Shown in pieces: positions 31,882-41,120 of a DNA stretch of 56,888 nt. The notes beneath the pieces are model-generated. The model saw only the letters and a program-made list of their open reading frames with translations. It did no database searches and was not told where the DNA came from. The position numbers and the translations under genes were made by a program. The stretch comes from an uncultured Oscillibacter sp. (GTDB lineage Bacteria > Bacillota > Clostridia > Oscillospirales > Oscillospiraceae): the NCBI RefSeq assembly GCF_947654275.1, contig NZ_CANTJS010000017.1:1-56888 (forward strand), given 5' to 3'. Position 1 is the first letter of the stretch; each line of letters begins with the position of its first letter.

Positions 31882-34800
31882 CAACAGCCCATCTCCTTCC
31901 GCCAAGGCATGACGTGCATTTGGTACTTTTCCTTTAAAACCAGAAGCGTTTTATCCGCCAGGGGCATAATGTCAGGAAGTTTGTCCGGCGGAGTACAGAT
32001 AATCGCCTGCAAGCCCATCTTCCGGAGAAGACGCACGCTTTCAATGATACGGTCACTGTCCATTTTATTGAACGCTTCATCAAACACTACCAGCCGGACT
32101 GTGTTGCTGGCTAGCGGCGAGAGGTTATTCACTTGGTAGAGTTGGGCGAAGGAAGCCAGCACAGCGATATAAAAGGGGGTCTGGGTTTCACCGCCGGATT
32201 TTGTGTTCAGTGTCTGGGACAGCAGCTGTTTGGAACCGTTTTGGTCGGTAGTCTCTAGGTCAAATTTCAAATAGGTGCGGAAATCGGTGTACCGCTCAAT
32301 ATTCTGCTGGAGCTCGCTCTGTTTTCTGGCGTTGAGCTGTGTGTCGTCAGACATGGCCAGACGGCCAAACAGCTCCTCAATCAAGGGCCCGTACTTTTGC
32401 TGGAAGGGCATGGCGAACAAACCTCCCTCCCCCTCCATCAGCTCCGGAGACATAATCATATCGTAGTACTCCGCATAGTCAGGACTCCGATCCGCCCGGA
32501 ATTGATATCGGTCTGTGCCAAATTGCGTCTGTTTCAGTGCTTTGTTCAGGCTCTTTACCTGGTCCTGCACCTGTTCGATACTGGATTTTAATTTTGCCAA
32601 AAAGTCGTTCTGGAACTGCTCCATGGCGCTCTCCCGGGCAGCCTTGATTTTTTCCCGATACTTTGGCAGTTCGCTCTCCTCCAAAAACTTTTGTTCCTGT
32701 TCAAATTCGTCGTTGGTCATCGCGTCTGTCCGGAATGAACAGGGTTGAAACGCACTGACATAGTCGGCCCGGGCCTGAAACAGCTTCTGCTGAGAGATAC
32801 GCTGTTCATTTTGAGTCTGCACCAGGCGGTCACCGAAATTCTTAGCCACAGCGGAGGCTCGTTTCAGCCGGGTGAACTCCTGCTGATAGCGGGGGCGGCC
32901 TATGTTATCCACAAAGTCTTGTGTAAACTGCTCCCTCAGATCATCCTCTCTTGCGTTCAGTTGTTGGTACAGGTTTGGCAGCTCCTCATATTCCAGTCTG
33001 CGGATACGTTCTCTCAAGCGCGCTTCCTCTCCGGTACAGTCCTGTTTTTGCTTTTCCAAGATTCCAATTTCCCGTTCCAGCAGGTTAATTTGTCGGCGTT
33101 GTTCTTCCAGCCAGAACAGGTCCAGACCGGACAGCTCCGTTTCCAGCCGCTCCAGTTCTTTTGTGATTTCTAATCCCTGCTGGTAATCAGCCCTTCGCTG
33201 CTCCACGGTGCTTTGCACAAAAAAACGGTTGAAGAGCACATCTCGCTCCCCTTGCTTCTTCAGTTGCGCCGCAATCGGAAGCCAAGCGTCGATTTCCTCC
33301 TTGGCCGCTTTCCACTCCACCTCCAGTCTGCTGATGCGCAGGGCCACCGCTCGGCGGCCAATGAAGGCATTTGCCATAAGATCTTTCCGAAGCGGGCGGA
33401 CAACATAGCCCTGATAAAGCATTCCATCTGCGGTAATAGCCGTCCGATGTTTCCGGAGCTCGCTAACATGGGAACAGCACACCACACGGCCCAGGAGATA
33501 GTCGATATAAGTGCGTGCCAAATCATTCCCTGTTTCAATTTTCCTGGCAAGACTGCCGTCCTGGGGAACGATGTGTTCTTTTTCTTGCAGCTTGGCAATG
33601 TCTACTAAACCGAAGGAATGACCGCCGTAGTCTTGCTTGATTTGATTGTAAAAGGCAAGCGCGCGCTGATAGTGTTTCGGAGGGACCAGCAGATAAAATT
33701 TCTGCGCATTCAAATAGCCCTCTACCGCGCCTCTCCAAGGTTCCTCCATCTCCGGGATTTCCAGAACATCGGCTAGAATATCGATTTGGACATCCTGTCC
33801 GCACTGCCGGTCCAGCTCCGCAGAGAGCCTGTCCCGGAGCTGCGTCAACCCCCTGGGATAATCCTTGATGTTTTTGCGCAGATTGGCTAAATCAGCGTTT
33901 CGCTGATCTTGTTCCGCCTGGAGATGGGAAAGGATGTTCTCAATTTCAAAAGAAGTGTTCCGAACAACGTTCATAAACTCCGCAGAGGTCTCCTGTGCCT
34001 GTTCAAATAAGGTGGCCGGTTTTACAAAAATCTGTTCGCCACAGTTCAGAAACTTCGCATAGGTTCTTTGCAGCTCAACAGACATTTGAATCACAGGGCG
34101 CAGCGGCTGAACTTCCTTCCACTCCGAGATCTTTTGGCACAGGCCGCACAGCAAATCTGCTTCCCGCCGGATTTCCAACGCTGTACTCCGGAGCTGAGAT
34201 AGAAGGCTTGCCTGCTCTCGCTGGAGCCGGTCTTTGTCGCCGCGCAGACGGTTTTCCTCCTGGGCAACGCTGCTTTGAACACAGGCCGCTTTCAGCTCAT
34301 CCTGACGTCTCCGTTTTCTGTCAATCTCCTCGGAAACGCCAGCAAATTCGGCGGTAGCTTTTTTGGCCCCTGCCTCGCAGTCCTGTTTCTCCGCCTCGTA
34401 ATGGGCGATTCTGCCCTCCAGGTCCTCCTTATGTGCCCACAAAACCAAAAAGGTCTGTTGGTTCCAGCGGTCGATAGCGGACTGCATCTCTCCATAGAGG
34501 CGGCTGATCTCATGGAGCCTCTTTAATTTCTCCTCCTGCCGCTGGGCAAGTTGTTCATGGCGTTTGTAGTCCCGGATATTTTGTTGCATGGCTTCGATGT
34601 CCGGCTTATCTGGAATGTCGCAGATGTTCTCCGTGATAAACTTTTGAATATCTGCAATGGGACGGAAAGACACCGCTTTTTTCAGCATCCGGCTGACCTG
34701 CTCGTTGTGGACGTTCCACTTTGCCAGCATATCGGTACGGTACTCCTTGTGGCTGTCGTACAGCTTTTGACGCAGGCTATACTGCTGCTTCAAATATACC

Positions 34801-35246
34801 CGAAGGCTGGGAATGTCCATGGCCTCCTGTCCCTCCAGGAAACAGCCCTCCGGAATGGTGCCGTCGTAAATAAAAAAGCGCTCCTGCCGACTCCCGTCGC
34901 TACGGCAGTCAAAGACGATCCCGGTCACAAAGGCGCTACCCTTCTCTTCATCCCAAAATTCACAGGCGATATAGCTGGAGAAATCTTTGCCCCGCCTGGA
35001 ATAGGGGGAATTGCTGTCCATGTCGGCCCGCAGGTATCCGTCCAAGGTCCGCTGGGACTTTTCATTGGCGGCCTGGTTGAAATTCCTGGCGTTCATCTCA
35101 CCCAGAAGAACAATCTGCAGCGCATCGATCACGGTGGATTTTCCCGCACCGTTTTTTCCGGTCAGGAAATTGATATCCTCCACCTCGATCAGCTGCTTTG
35201 AGAAATAGAGCCAGTTAATCAGCAATATCTTCTTCAGCTTCTTCAC
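31881..35246 (-). CDS. jetC: Wadjet subunit JetC (SMC/MukB-like ATPase)
   Basis: A 1121-residue SMC-family motor. Walker A is at residues ~30-37 (TGKNGAGKST) in a headpiece that starts MKKLKKILLINWLYFSKQ. Two long coiled-coil arms follow (~225-420 and ~620-960), separated by a hinge-like globular region (~470-600). The C-terminal head holds the ABC signature LNTKSGGETQTPFYIAVLASF and Walker B VRLVVFDEAFNKMD. JetC extrudes plasmid DNA with ATP. It overlaps jetB by 32 bases, and jetD starts at its stop, making one operon. The length fits Wadjet SMC proteins and no key residue is missing. Confidence 0.95.
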   Translation of the reverse strand: MKKLKKILLINWLYFSKQLIEVEDINFLTGKNGAGKSTVIDALQIVLLGEMNARNFNQAANEKSQRTLDGYLRADMDSNSPYSRRGKDFSSYIACEFWDEEKGSAFVTGIVFDCRSDGSRQERFFIYDGTIPEGCFLEGQEAMDIPSLRVYLKQQYSLRQKLYDSHKEYRTDMLAKWNVHNEQVSRMLKKAVSFRPIADIQKFITENICDIPDKPDIEAMQQNIRDYKRHEQLAQRQEEKLKRLHEISRLYGEMQSAIDRWNQQTFLVLWAHKEDLEGRIAHYEAEKQDCEAGAKKATAEFAGVSEEIDRKRRRQDELKAACVQSSVAQEENRLRGDKDRLQREQASLLSQLRSTALEIRREADLLCGLCQKISEWKEVQPLRPVIQMSVELQRTYAKFLNCGEQIFVKPATLFEQAQETSAEFMNVVRNTSFEIENILSHLQAEQDQRNADLANLRKNIKDYPRGLTQLRDRLSAELDRQCGQDVQIDILADVLEIPEMEEPWRGAVEGYLNAQKFYLLVPPKHYQRALAFYNQIKQDYGGHSFGLVDIAKLQEKEHIVPQDGSLARKIETGNDLARTYIDYLLGRVVCCSHVSELRKHRTAITADGMLYQGYVVRPLRKDLMANAFIGRRAVALRISRLEVEWKAAKEEIDAWLPIAAQLKKQGERDVLFNRFFVQSTVEQRRADYQQGLEITKELERLETELSGLDLFWLEEQRRQINLLEREIGILEKQKQDCTGEEARLRERIRRLEYEELPNLYQQLNAREDDLREQFTQDFVDNIGRPRYQQEFTRLKRASAVAKNFGDRLVQTQNEQRISQQKLFQARADYVSAFQPCSFRTDAMTNDEFEQEQKFLEESELPKYREKIKAARESAMEQFQNDFLAKLKSSIEQVQDQVKSLNKALKQTQFGTDRYQFRADRSPDYAEYYDMIMSPELMEGEGGLFAMPFQQKYGPLIEELFGRLAMSDDTQLNARKQSELQQNIERYTDFRTYLKFDLETTDQNGSKQLLSQTLNTKSGGETQTPFYIAVLASFAQLYQVNNLSPLASNTVRLVVFDEAFNKMDSDRIIESVRLLRKMGLQAIICTPPDKLPDIMPLADKTLLVLKEKYQMHVMPWRKEMGC

Positions 35247-35844
35247 TGTCCTCCTCCTTTCTCAGCACCGACACCACCGCGTCCAGCTTCTCACTGGATA
35301 CCACCGACAATACCGTGGGCAAAATCGCAAACTTACAGCTTCCCTGGCTGTATTTTCCCTCAATCCGTTGAATCACACAGTGGTTGTCCAGCAGGGTCAG
35401 CGCCCGCTTCACATCTTTCATGTTGGGCCGTGCCGAAAGGATTGCGTAATCCGTTACCACCTTTTCCAGCAGGTCTCTCACGGTGCAGATCGCGTCGTGC
35501 TCCAAACCCAGGCGCTCCTGATTTTCATCATATATCATACGGATCGCAAGCAAAATGGCAGTCTGATCTTTATCCAATTGACAGCGGTTAGCCTCATCCG
35601 TGTTAACGACATAGAAATAGCCATTGAAATCGTCCTTGCGCAGGTCCCAGTCCAACAGCGCCAGATATTCCCGCACCTCCGCATAGTGGCTGGACAGGAA
35701 GAGATAGTCCGGATTATTGACCCGGACTTTGTCAGCCCTGCACAGGGTTTTCACAAGATACGTCCGGCTAAGCAGCTGGTTGCAGACAGATTTAAACTGA
35801 TCCAACTCTTTCTGTGTCGCTCCATTGATCCAGTCCACATTCAT
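35215..35844 (-). CDS. jetB: Wadjet subunit JetB (DUF4194, KITE/MukE-like)
   Basis: A 209-residue DUF4194 protein equivalent to MukE, a winged-helix subunit that bridges the SMC heads to JetA. It carries LLSRTYLVKTLCRADKVRVNNPDYLFLSSHYAEVREYLALLDW and NRCQLDKDQTAILLAIRMIYDE, typical of this family, and ends in a very acidic tail (EEDSEEAEEDIAD). It overlaps jetA by 4 bases (ATGA) and jetC by 32 bases, so all are co-translated. Confidence 0.93.
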   Translation of the reverse strand: MNVDWINGATQKELDQFKSVCNQLLSRTYLVKTLCRADKVRVNNPDYLFLSSHYAEVREYLALLDWDLRKDDFNGYFYVVNTDEANRCQLDKDQTAILLAIRMIYDENQERLGLEHDAICTVRDLLEKVVTDYAILSARPNMKDVKRALTLLDNHCVIQRIEGKYSQGSCKFAILPTVLSVVSSEKLDAVVSVLRKEEDSEEAEEDIAD

Positions 35845-37238
35845 GTCTTTTCCTCCCTGCGTTTGATTTGAAGCCGGGGGATAGAATATCCGTTCTCCGA
35901 GTAAACTCCTTCCATCTCATGGACTGTGTAGGTGGAAAACCTGTCGTCGCCGGTCAACACGGCGAGCAGGCTCATGATGTACGCCTTGTCGTCCTTCAGA
36001 TCCAAGTCCTCCGAATAGCACACCCCGGCCGCCCCCAGCCACTGCTCCACATAGGCAGCTATCGCACTCCTGCCATATTCCGAACGCAGTAGCTGTTGGG
36101 CCTGCCTGGCCATCTCCGGGTCGATTCTGTCCTCTTGGATCAGTACCGGAGCCGCCTTAGTCCGCTTGCCTGGACGCTTCCGGTACCAGACGCTTTTTTC
36201 CGAAAGGAAAGACTGCTCGTACAGCTGAAAGGCGGGCTGGATCTGCTCCACCAGCTCGGAGGCCCTTCGGTTTCTGGACAGTGCGGTCAGCAAATAGTTC
36301 AGATTGCCCCGGACATTGTGATCCCGGTTGGTCAGGTTCTCGATTTTTTGTGTGGTTGCCCGGGTGTACCGCCGGACCTGCTGGTCAATTTCATCCAGGA
36401 ATTCATGTTCAATGTTGTCGTATCGCTCCTTGACCCAAAAGATTTTGCGCAGCAGGTCGCTCCGACAGGCGTTCAGATCACTCCCGCGTCTGTCCTGAAG
36501 GGCGGCGTTGGACATGGCGGTCAGCAGGGCGTCATCCTCCAACCAGCCGGACAGGATGGTTTGGATTGGAACCCGGTATTTTGGAACAGAATCCTTGATT
36601 TTTAAAGGGCGAATGTATGCCTCTACCACCTTCTGTCCAAAATCATCAAAGTGGGAGGCAAGAATCACGTTGACATTCTGCATATTGATTTGCCGCTGGA
36701 AAAAGTGCTTTACGTTGTGGTAGACCATTTGCAACAATTTAATTAGCGACTGCGTGTTATCATAGGCGCTGTAAACCGCCGCCATCTTGTCATAGACGCT
36801 GCTTCCCTCGCTGGCCACCTTCAATGTAGAATATGTGCCAAAGACGTAAGAGTAGCCCCACATGGGACTGTCGTCCTGCAGCAGGTGAAACAACTCCAGC
36901 AGCCGGCTGCTGTACCCCGGAACGGTGATATATTCATCAAAATCCTCTCCCCGCTGTTTCTCCAGCCATCCCTTGCTGTCCAGCTTCCGAATCAGAAATC
37001 TGGCACGACCGGAGACATCACGCAGCTCTTCCTCGTCAATATCTTCCCCCTCAAAGGTTGCCTCCGCCAGTTGCTGTTCCAGTTTGCCACGCAGCATGGA
37101 GTATAACGTCTCTTCCGGAATCTTTAGATTTTCCTGATACGACTCATAGAGGACATCCAGTGCGTCTGCATACAAACTCCGGTTAGGAGAAGCCAGGACA
37201 GAAAAAAGCTCATTGGGAACCGCGTCAAACAATTTCAT
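35841..37238 (-). CDS. jetA: Wadjet subunit JetA (kleisin/MukF-like)
   Basis: A 465-residue protein that starts MKLFDAVPNELFSVLASPNRSLYADALDVLYESYQ, characteristic of the JetA family (DUF5716 type), the kleisin that closes the SMC ring. A winged-helix N-terminal part (~1-120) is followed by a helical middle and a C-terminal winged-helix-like domain (~380-455). It is the first gene of the jet operon; TAGGGGGA lies before ATG 37238. Only 27 bases separate it from the divergent DUF5348 gene, and a TATAAT (minus strand, 37275-37280) inside that gene may serve as its -10. I do not assign a Wadjet subtype. Confidence 0.92.
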   Translation of the reverse strand: MKLFDAVPNELFSVLASPNRSLYADALDVLYESYQENLKIPEETLYSMLRGKLEQQLAEATFEGEDIDEEELRDVSGRARFLIRKLDSKGWLEKQRGEDFDEYITVPGYSSRLLELFHLLQDDSPMWGYSYVFGTYSTLKVASEGSSVYDKMAAVYSAYDNTQSLIKLLQMVYHNVKHFFQRQINMQNVNVILASHFDDFGQKVVEAYIRPLKIKDSVPKYRVPIQTILSGWLEDDALLTAMSNAALQDRRGSDLNACRSDLLRKIFWVKERYDNIEHEFLDEIDQQVRRYTRATTQKIENLTNRDHNVRGNLNYLLTALSRNRRASELVEQIQPAFQLYEQSFLSEKSVWYRKRPGKRTKAAPVLIQEDRIDPEMARQAQQLLRSEYGRSAIAAYVEQWLGAAGVCYSEDLDLKDDKAYIMSLLAVLTGDDRFSTYTVHEMEGVYSENGYSIPRLQIKRREEKT

Positions 37239-37265
37239 ATCTGATCCCCCTAAAGGAGTTGTCTT

Positions 37266-37472
37266 ATGTTTGGAATTATAATCTTAAATGGAGACCGTCC
37301 AGATATCGTACTGGAAAACGGAACGCTATACGGCGGGCTGCACTGCGGCGATTGCTTCCGATATAATGACGGAAAATGGATTGATGTCCGGCTGGAATAT
37401 AAAGACGATTGGATATTCGTTCACAATCAGGCATACCAAAAAATTATTTATGGGAAACAGGTCATAATTTAG
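37266..37472 (+). CDS. DUF5348-like small protein
   Basis: A 68-residue protein with the short beta-barrel-like pattern LENGTLYGGLHCGDCFRYNDGKWIDVRLEYKDDWIFV, typical of DUF5348 proteins found on clostridial mobile elements. Function is unknown. AAAGGAG lies 9 bases before ATG 37266. It diverges from jetA with overlapping control regions, so it could be co-regulated with the Wadjet operon, but nothing shows that it takes part in it. Confidence 0.8.
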   Translation: MFGIIILNGDRPDIVLENGTLYGGLHCGDCFRYNDGKWIDVRLEYKDDWIFVHNQAYQKIIYGKQVII

Positions 37473-37509
37473 ATGGAGCCACCAAATAAAATGTCACATT
37501 CAGATCATG

Positions 37510-38355
37510 TTATAGTTTTGTAAAGAATTCTTCGTCTATCTCGTAATCTTTTACTTCCTTAACTCCAATGCCATACTCAGCCAGTTTGTTGATAAATTCT
37601 TCGCCGTCAATCAGATCAATCTGCTGCTTACCCGGAGAAGATGCCTCCTCAATCGCCGGTTTAGAAAATGAACCTGTTGTAATAAAAACAGCCTTTTCAA
37701 TGTTGGTTGTCAGTGAGCCTCTAAAGTCCCGGATATCACCAGAACTAACCACACCTTGATATCGCTTGCACTGAAATGCAATATTAAAGCTAAATATTCC
37801 ATTGATCCTAAGTTTACCTGTCCCATCAATCCCTCCGTCTCCGGAATTTTTGGTAACCTCCACTTGGGTAAACCCAGATTCGCGTAGCACTCTTTGTGTC
37901 AACCGTTCAAATGCATATGGATTCATATCAGTCAAAACTTTATGTAACTTCTCTCGCCAAGGGCGCACTTCTTCCGGTATGTTTTCAAGATCATCATTTA
38001 TCGCGGCATTTTGGGAAGAAGTACTATTTTTGCGGCGGTTCTTCGCAATAGCATTTCCATCGACAGCAGCCACATCGGAAAATTCCGATGTGATGGACCA
38101 TACGCCTCGTGCGCTGTTGGTAATCGCCCCATGCTTTTTCAGCAGTGTCCGTGCCCACGCCAATCTATAGTTTACTTCGCTCAAACTGCTACTGCTAAGA
38201 TGTGGAATTTCCAGTACTTCATCTGAAATTGAAAGAAGTCCTGCCACTTTCTCGTTAATCTCCTCATTTTTTCCCGAACCGCCCAAATCTTTCAGGGCAG
38301 TATATGTTGCTGTGATAAGTTCTCCATATCTTGGCACTGTTTTTTTATTCGCCAT
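37510..38355 (-). CDS. mrr: Mrr-type restriction endonuclease
   Basis: A 281-residue type IV restriction enzyme that cuts methylated or foreign DNA. Residues ~1-90 form the Mrr_N winged helix (VPRYGELITATYTALKDLGG...ARTLLKKHGAITNSARGVWSIT). Residues ~150-265 form the PD-(D/E)XK domain: FERLTQRVLRESGFTQVEVTKNSGDGGIDGTGKL, then FNIAFQCKRYQG (the Q-x-K variant typical of Mrr) and AVFITTGSFSKPAIEEA. The length is usual. It lies between the Wadjet operon and the DUF1016 gene, both in the same direction, but with >100-base gaps. It has a likely start at ATG 38355. It is AT-richer than chromosomal neighbours. Confidence 0.95.
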   Translation of the reverse strand: MANKKTVPRYGELITATYTALKDLGGSGKNEEINEKVAGLLSISDEVLEIPHLSSSSLSEVNYRLAWARTLLKKHGAITNSARGVWSITSEFSDVAAVDGNAIAKNRRKNSTSSQNAAINDDLENIPEEVRPWREKLHKVLTDMNPYAFERLTQRVLRESGFTQVEVTKNSGDGGIDGTGKLRINGIFSFNIAFQCKRYQGVVSSGDIRDFRGSLTTNIEKAVFITTGSFSKPAIEEASSPGKQQIDLIDGEEFINKLAEYGIGVKEVKDYEIDEEFFTKL

Positions 38356-38492
38356 AACAGCATTCTCCTAACGCTTCATAAACTGCGACCAACACAAACG
38401 GGCATATTTTCATATTATACGCTACAAATCGTTAGATTTCAACCTTTAGGGCCTGCTTACTGGAAGACCGCCAGACCTTACCGCTCTATGTT

Positions 38493-39529
38493 TTACTTGT
38501 TTTCCAGCTTCTCAAACTCCTCCAACTTCAGCTCTCGTTTCAGTTCTTCCTCTGTGGGCAGATAGGTATATACTTCGCGGCATAAATCTGCTGGTTATCC
38601 TCCGGCAAAATCAGCTGTACCAACGTGTCGCTTTTCTGTGCGCACAGGAGCAGTCCTACCGGTGGGTTGTCCCCCTCGTTTATCTGGTACCGGGTGTAGT
38701 AGTTCACATATATCTGCATCTGGCCGATATCCTGATGGGTGAGGAAACCCGTTTTCAGGTCGATCAGCACGAAGCAATTTAGGATATAGTTATAGAACAC
38801 CAAGCCAATGTAGAAATGCTGCTCGTCCACATTGAAATGCTTCTGCCGCACCACGAAGGAGAACCCGCAGCCCAGCTCCAGGAGAAATTTTTGTAAATGG
38901 TCGATGAGAGCCTGTTCCAAACTGGACTCATAGAAATGCTCGTTAGCCGGGAGGTCCAGGAACTCCAATACATAGGTGTCCTTGATGATTTGCTCATACT
39001 CGGGCTTGGGCTCGGTGGTCTGAATCTCCTCCGCCACGCTCTCCTTGTCCCGGCTGGCCAAGAGGCGCTGGTAGAACATGGTGTTAATTTGCCGCTCCAG
39101 TTGGTAGGAAGTCCAGCCGGATTTTGTACACTCCTCCAGATAGAAAGCCCGCGCTTTGGCATCGGGTACCTTCATCAGAGAGCGGTAATGCGTCCAGCTC
39201 AATTCGGGACGCAGTGCGTCCTGAATTGGAAATGTGAGATAGAACCGACGCATATTGTGTAGATTGCTTAGATCAAATCCTTTTCCGAACTCCTTCGTCA
39301 TCCGCTTGGAGATGTATTGCAGCACCTGTTTGCCGTAGGCCGCTCGGTCATTCTCCCTGCAGGCATCAGAAATCGACTTGCCGATTTTCCAGTATGCCGT
39401 CACCATTGCGGTGTTGACGGTTGTGTAGACCTGCCGCTGTGCCTCGATCACATAGTCACGGATGGAGCGGTAGGTATCCTCCTACTGCGGGACACCCGGC
39501 GCGTTCTCTCGTTTTGTCAAGTTGTTCAT
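38493..39529 (-). pseudogene. DUF1016 (YhcG-like) PD-(D/E)XK nuclease, two lesions
   Basis: From ATG 39529 the frame reads MNNLTKRENAPGVPQ, then a TAG at 39482-39484, then EDTYRSIRDYVIEAQRQVYTTVNTAMVTAYWKIGKSI in the same frame. The core is complete: the DUF1016_N helices and the C-terminal nuclease with YILNCFVLIDLKTGFLTHQDIGQMQIYVNYY (D-x-K). An extra base near 38567 shifts the end; the correct tail YLPTEEELKRELKLEEFEKLENK lies in the next frame and stops at 38493. A shorter protein (38540-39451, from a GTG) may still be made. The family joins defence islands as a nuclease. Confidence 0.85.
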
Positions 39530-40080
39530 AGAGTGCATCCTCAGTTTCTTCAAAATCGCCTCATCCGCCGGACAAAATTCATACTGCGGAATTTCCTCTA
39601 GAGGCTGTTTTAAAACGAGCGGAATGCCGGATGGGGGCAAATTTTTTACCCAATAAGCATGTGATATCCGTAAGGCGGCAGAGCCGCCAACGGCTATCCA
39701 ATCGTCAGATAAGGCGATTGGATGCGGGAATCCTGACGGATTTCAAGTCCAATCAACGCAGTCCTGGCGGAATAAGATACCACAAAACGGCGTTTTGACG
39801 GTTTTAAAACAGCCTCTAGCGTGATCCAGCGGATGTCGTGGTGCTCCAGCATCTGGGGGATACCCTCCGAAATTGCAGTATTGAACAGTGTCAACAGTGT
39901 CAGGTGTATATTCAGGTCCGGGTAATCGTGGTCCACCTCCATGAACACGTTGCCAACCGAGATAGTGACGGCCAATTCTTCCTGGAACTCCCGAATGAGA
40001 GCCTGTTTCTTTGTCTCTCCCGGCTCCACCTTGCCACCCACAAATTTCCCATTGCGGGAAGTGTACACTGGAGGTCTTGA
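39482..40080 (-). pseudogene. NUDIX hydrolase split by a MITE and lacking its N-terminus
   Basis: From about 40070 the frame reads NGKFVGGKVEPGETKKQALIREFQEEL, a complete Nudix box (GX5EX7REXXEE) of a MutT/CTP-pyrophosphohydrolase type, then FMEVDHDYPDLNIHLTLL and EHHDIRWITLE. There the 39601-39816 element intervenes. Beyond it the protein resumes EIPQYEFCPADEAILKKL, the normal end. The N-terminal ~30 residues are absent, replaced by unrelated DNA. Removing the element restores the frame exactly. Confidence 0.85.
39598..39819. mobile_element. MITE-like element inside the NUDIX gene (~216 bp)
   Basis: A 19-bp perfect terminal inverted repeat CTAGAGGCTGTTTTAAAAC (39598-39616) and GTTTTAAAACAGCCTCTAG (39801-39819). 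It has the internal core ATCCTGACGGAT (39730-39741), then CAAG and AACGCAGTCCTGGCGGA. The interrupted gene shows the empty site was CTAG, so the target duplication is TA or CTAG depending on where the repeat is taken to end. Confidence 0.88.
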
Positions 40081-40083
40081 TTC

Positions 40084-40245
40084 ATGCACATCGTGCAAAA
40101 TGGCTCGAGGGCAATGGTGCGCTGGCTGGCGGAGAATAACATCACAAATGCCGTCGAAATTCAGGCCTTTGACCAGCTGGGCTACCATTTCCAACCCGAT
40201 TTGTTCGAAAATGAGCATCACATATTTCTCAAGGACAAGACCTAA
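40084..40245 (+). pseudogene. C-terminal fragment of an unidentified gene
   Basis: An open frame of 53 codons ends HHIFLKDKT. It includes AMVRWLAENNITNAVEIQAFDQLGYHF, which looks like the end of a real protein but which I do not recognise. It is antisense to the 5' side of the NUDIX remnant, so this is the scar of a past rearrangement. Confidence 0.4.
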
Positions 40246-40250
40246 AAGCA

Positions 40251-40278
40251 GACCCCCCGCAGTTTTATGTGGGAGGTC
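40251..40278 (-). terminator. Terminator of the peroxiredoxin gene
   Basis: On the minus strand GACCTCCCACA pairs with TGCGGGGGGTC around TAAAAC (imperfect), followed by TGCTTTTAG, just past the stop codon at 40286. Confidence 0.55.
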
Positions 40279-40285
40279 GTTTTAC

Positions 40286-40748
40286 TTATTTGCTCTCTTT
40301 GAGATATGCCAAGACCTCCGCCGCGTTGGTGTCCGACTTGACCTTGGGCATAACCTTCTCAACCACGCCGTTTTCATCAATGATAAATGAGGAGCGCACC
40401 ACGCCCATACTCACCTTGCTGTAATTTTTTTCTCCTGCCATACACCGTAGGCCTGGATGGCGGTCAACTCCGGGTCGGAGAGCAGGATAAACGGCAGGCT
40501 ATGTTTCTCCGCGAATTTCTGGTGGGAGGCCACGGAGTCCTTACTGATGCCGATCACCACTGCATCGATTTTCTTGAACTCCTCAAAGGCCCCGCAAAGG
40601 CGCAGGCCTGACGGGTACAGCCTGGTGTGTTGTCCCGAGGATAAAAGTACAGCACAACCGTCTTTCCACCGAAGTCAGACAGAGACACGGGATGGCCGTC
40701 CTTGTCTGGCAAGGTAAACTCCGGGGCTTTGGTTCCAATATCCAACAT
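40286..40748 (-). pseudogene. bcp: Thiol peroxidase of the BCP family, two frameshifts
   Basis: From ATG 40748 the frame gives [26 protein letters not shown] and the active site [15 protein letters not shown] (peroxidatic Cys in TPGC). Near 40597 one base is lost (CAFAG then [18 protein letters not shown] in the next frame). Near 40430 a run of seven As carries two extra bases before NYSKVSMGVVRSSFIIDENG. The remaining frame ends LAYLKESK at 40286. The intact protein would reduce peroxides with thioredoxin. Both lesions are recent-looking single events, one of them in a homopolymer, so read error is possible. Confidence 0.85.
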
Positions 40749-40772
40749 ATTATGTTTCCTCCCTACTATCAC

Positions 40773-41120
40773 TCAGGCCACTTCCAACTGCCTCATCACA
40801 GCTTGTTCAAGCTCTGCCATTTTTACAGAATCCGTAAGGGAGCCCATCCGGAAACGCAAACAGCTTTGGGGTATAGTGGTGAGCTGCTCTGCCAGAGCTG
40901 TGCTCTGCTTTTTCAGACCAAACCCAGAGACCTTCACATGGCACGGCATGGGCGGTCTGACAGAGGAGGTCAGTGGCACCACTGTTACAATCCTTGAATT
41001 CCGGTTCGTTAGGTCGCTGCTGATTACAATGGCCGGATGAGGGCCCCTCAGTACGTCTCCTCGGGAAAACAACAGGTTGACCATCCAAATGTCGCCTCTT
41101 TGAACGCGGTTTTTTCTCAT
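40773..41120 (-). CDS. MazF/PemK-type toxin (endoribonuclease)
   Basis: A 115-residue PemK/MazF family protein. The barrel motifs are present: VQRGDIWMVNLLFSRGDVLRGPHPAIVISSD, the NSRIVTVVPLTS strand with the conserved T/S, the ALAEQLTTI stretch and MGSLTDSVKMAELEQAVMRQL. Such toxins cut mRNA at short motifs. ATG 41120 overlaps the TGA of the upstream methylase-like gene (ATGA), so the two are coupled; the frame upstream of it is only read-through. No MazE-like antitoxin lies beside it, which is unusual. Confidence 0.9.
   Translation of the reverse strand: MRKNRVQRGDIWMVNLLFSRGDVLRGPHPAIVISSDLTNRNSRIVTVVPLTSSVRPPMPCHVKVSGFGLKKQSTALAEQLTTIPQSCLRFRMGSLTDSVKMAELEQAVMRQLEVA

Noticed and set aside
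30379-39484. Reassignment of TAG to an amino acid on the element
   Set aside because: The in-frame TAGs fall at positions where relatives suggest different residues (Tyr in the MazG-like gene, unclear in DUF1016), and neighbouring genes also carry frameshifts. Decay explains all of it without recoding.
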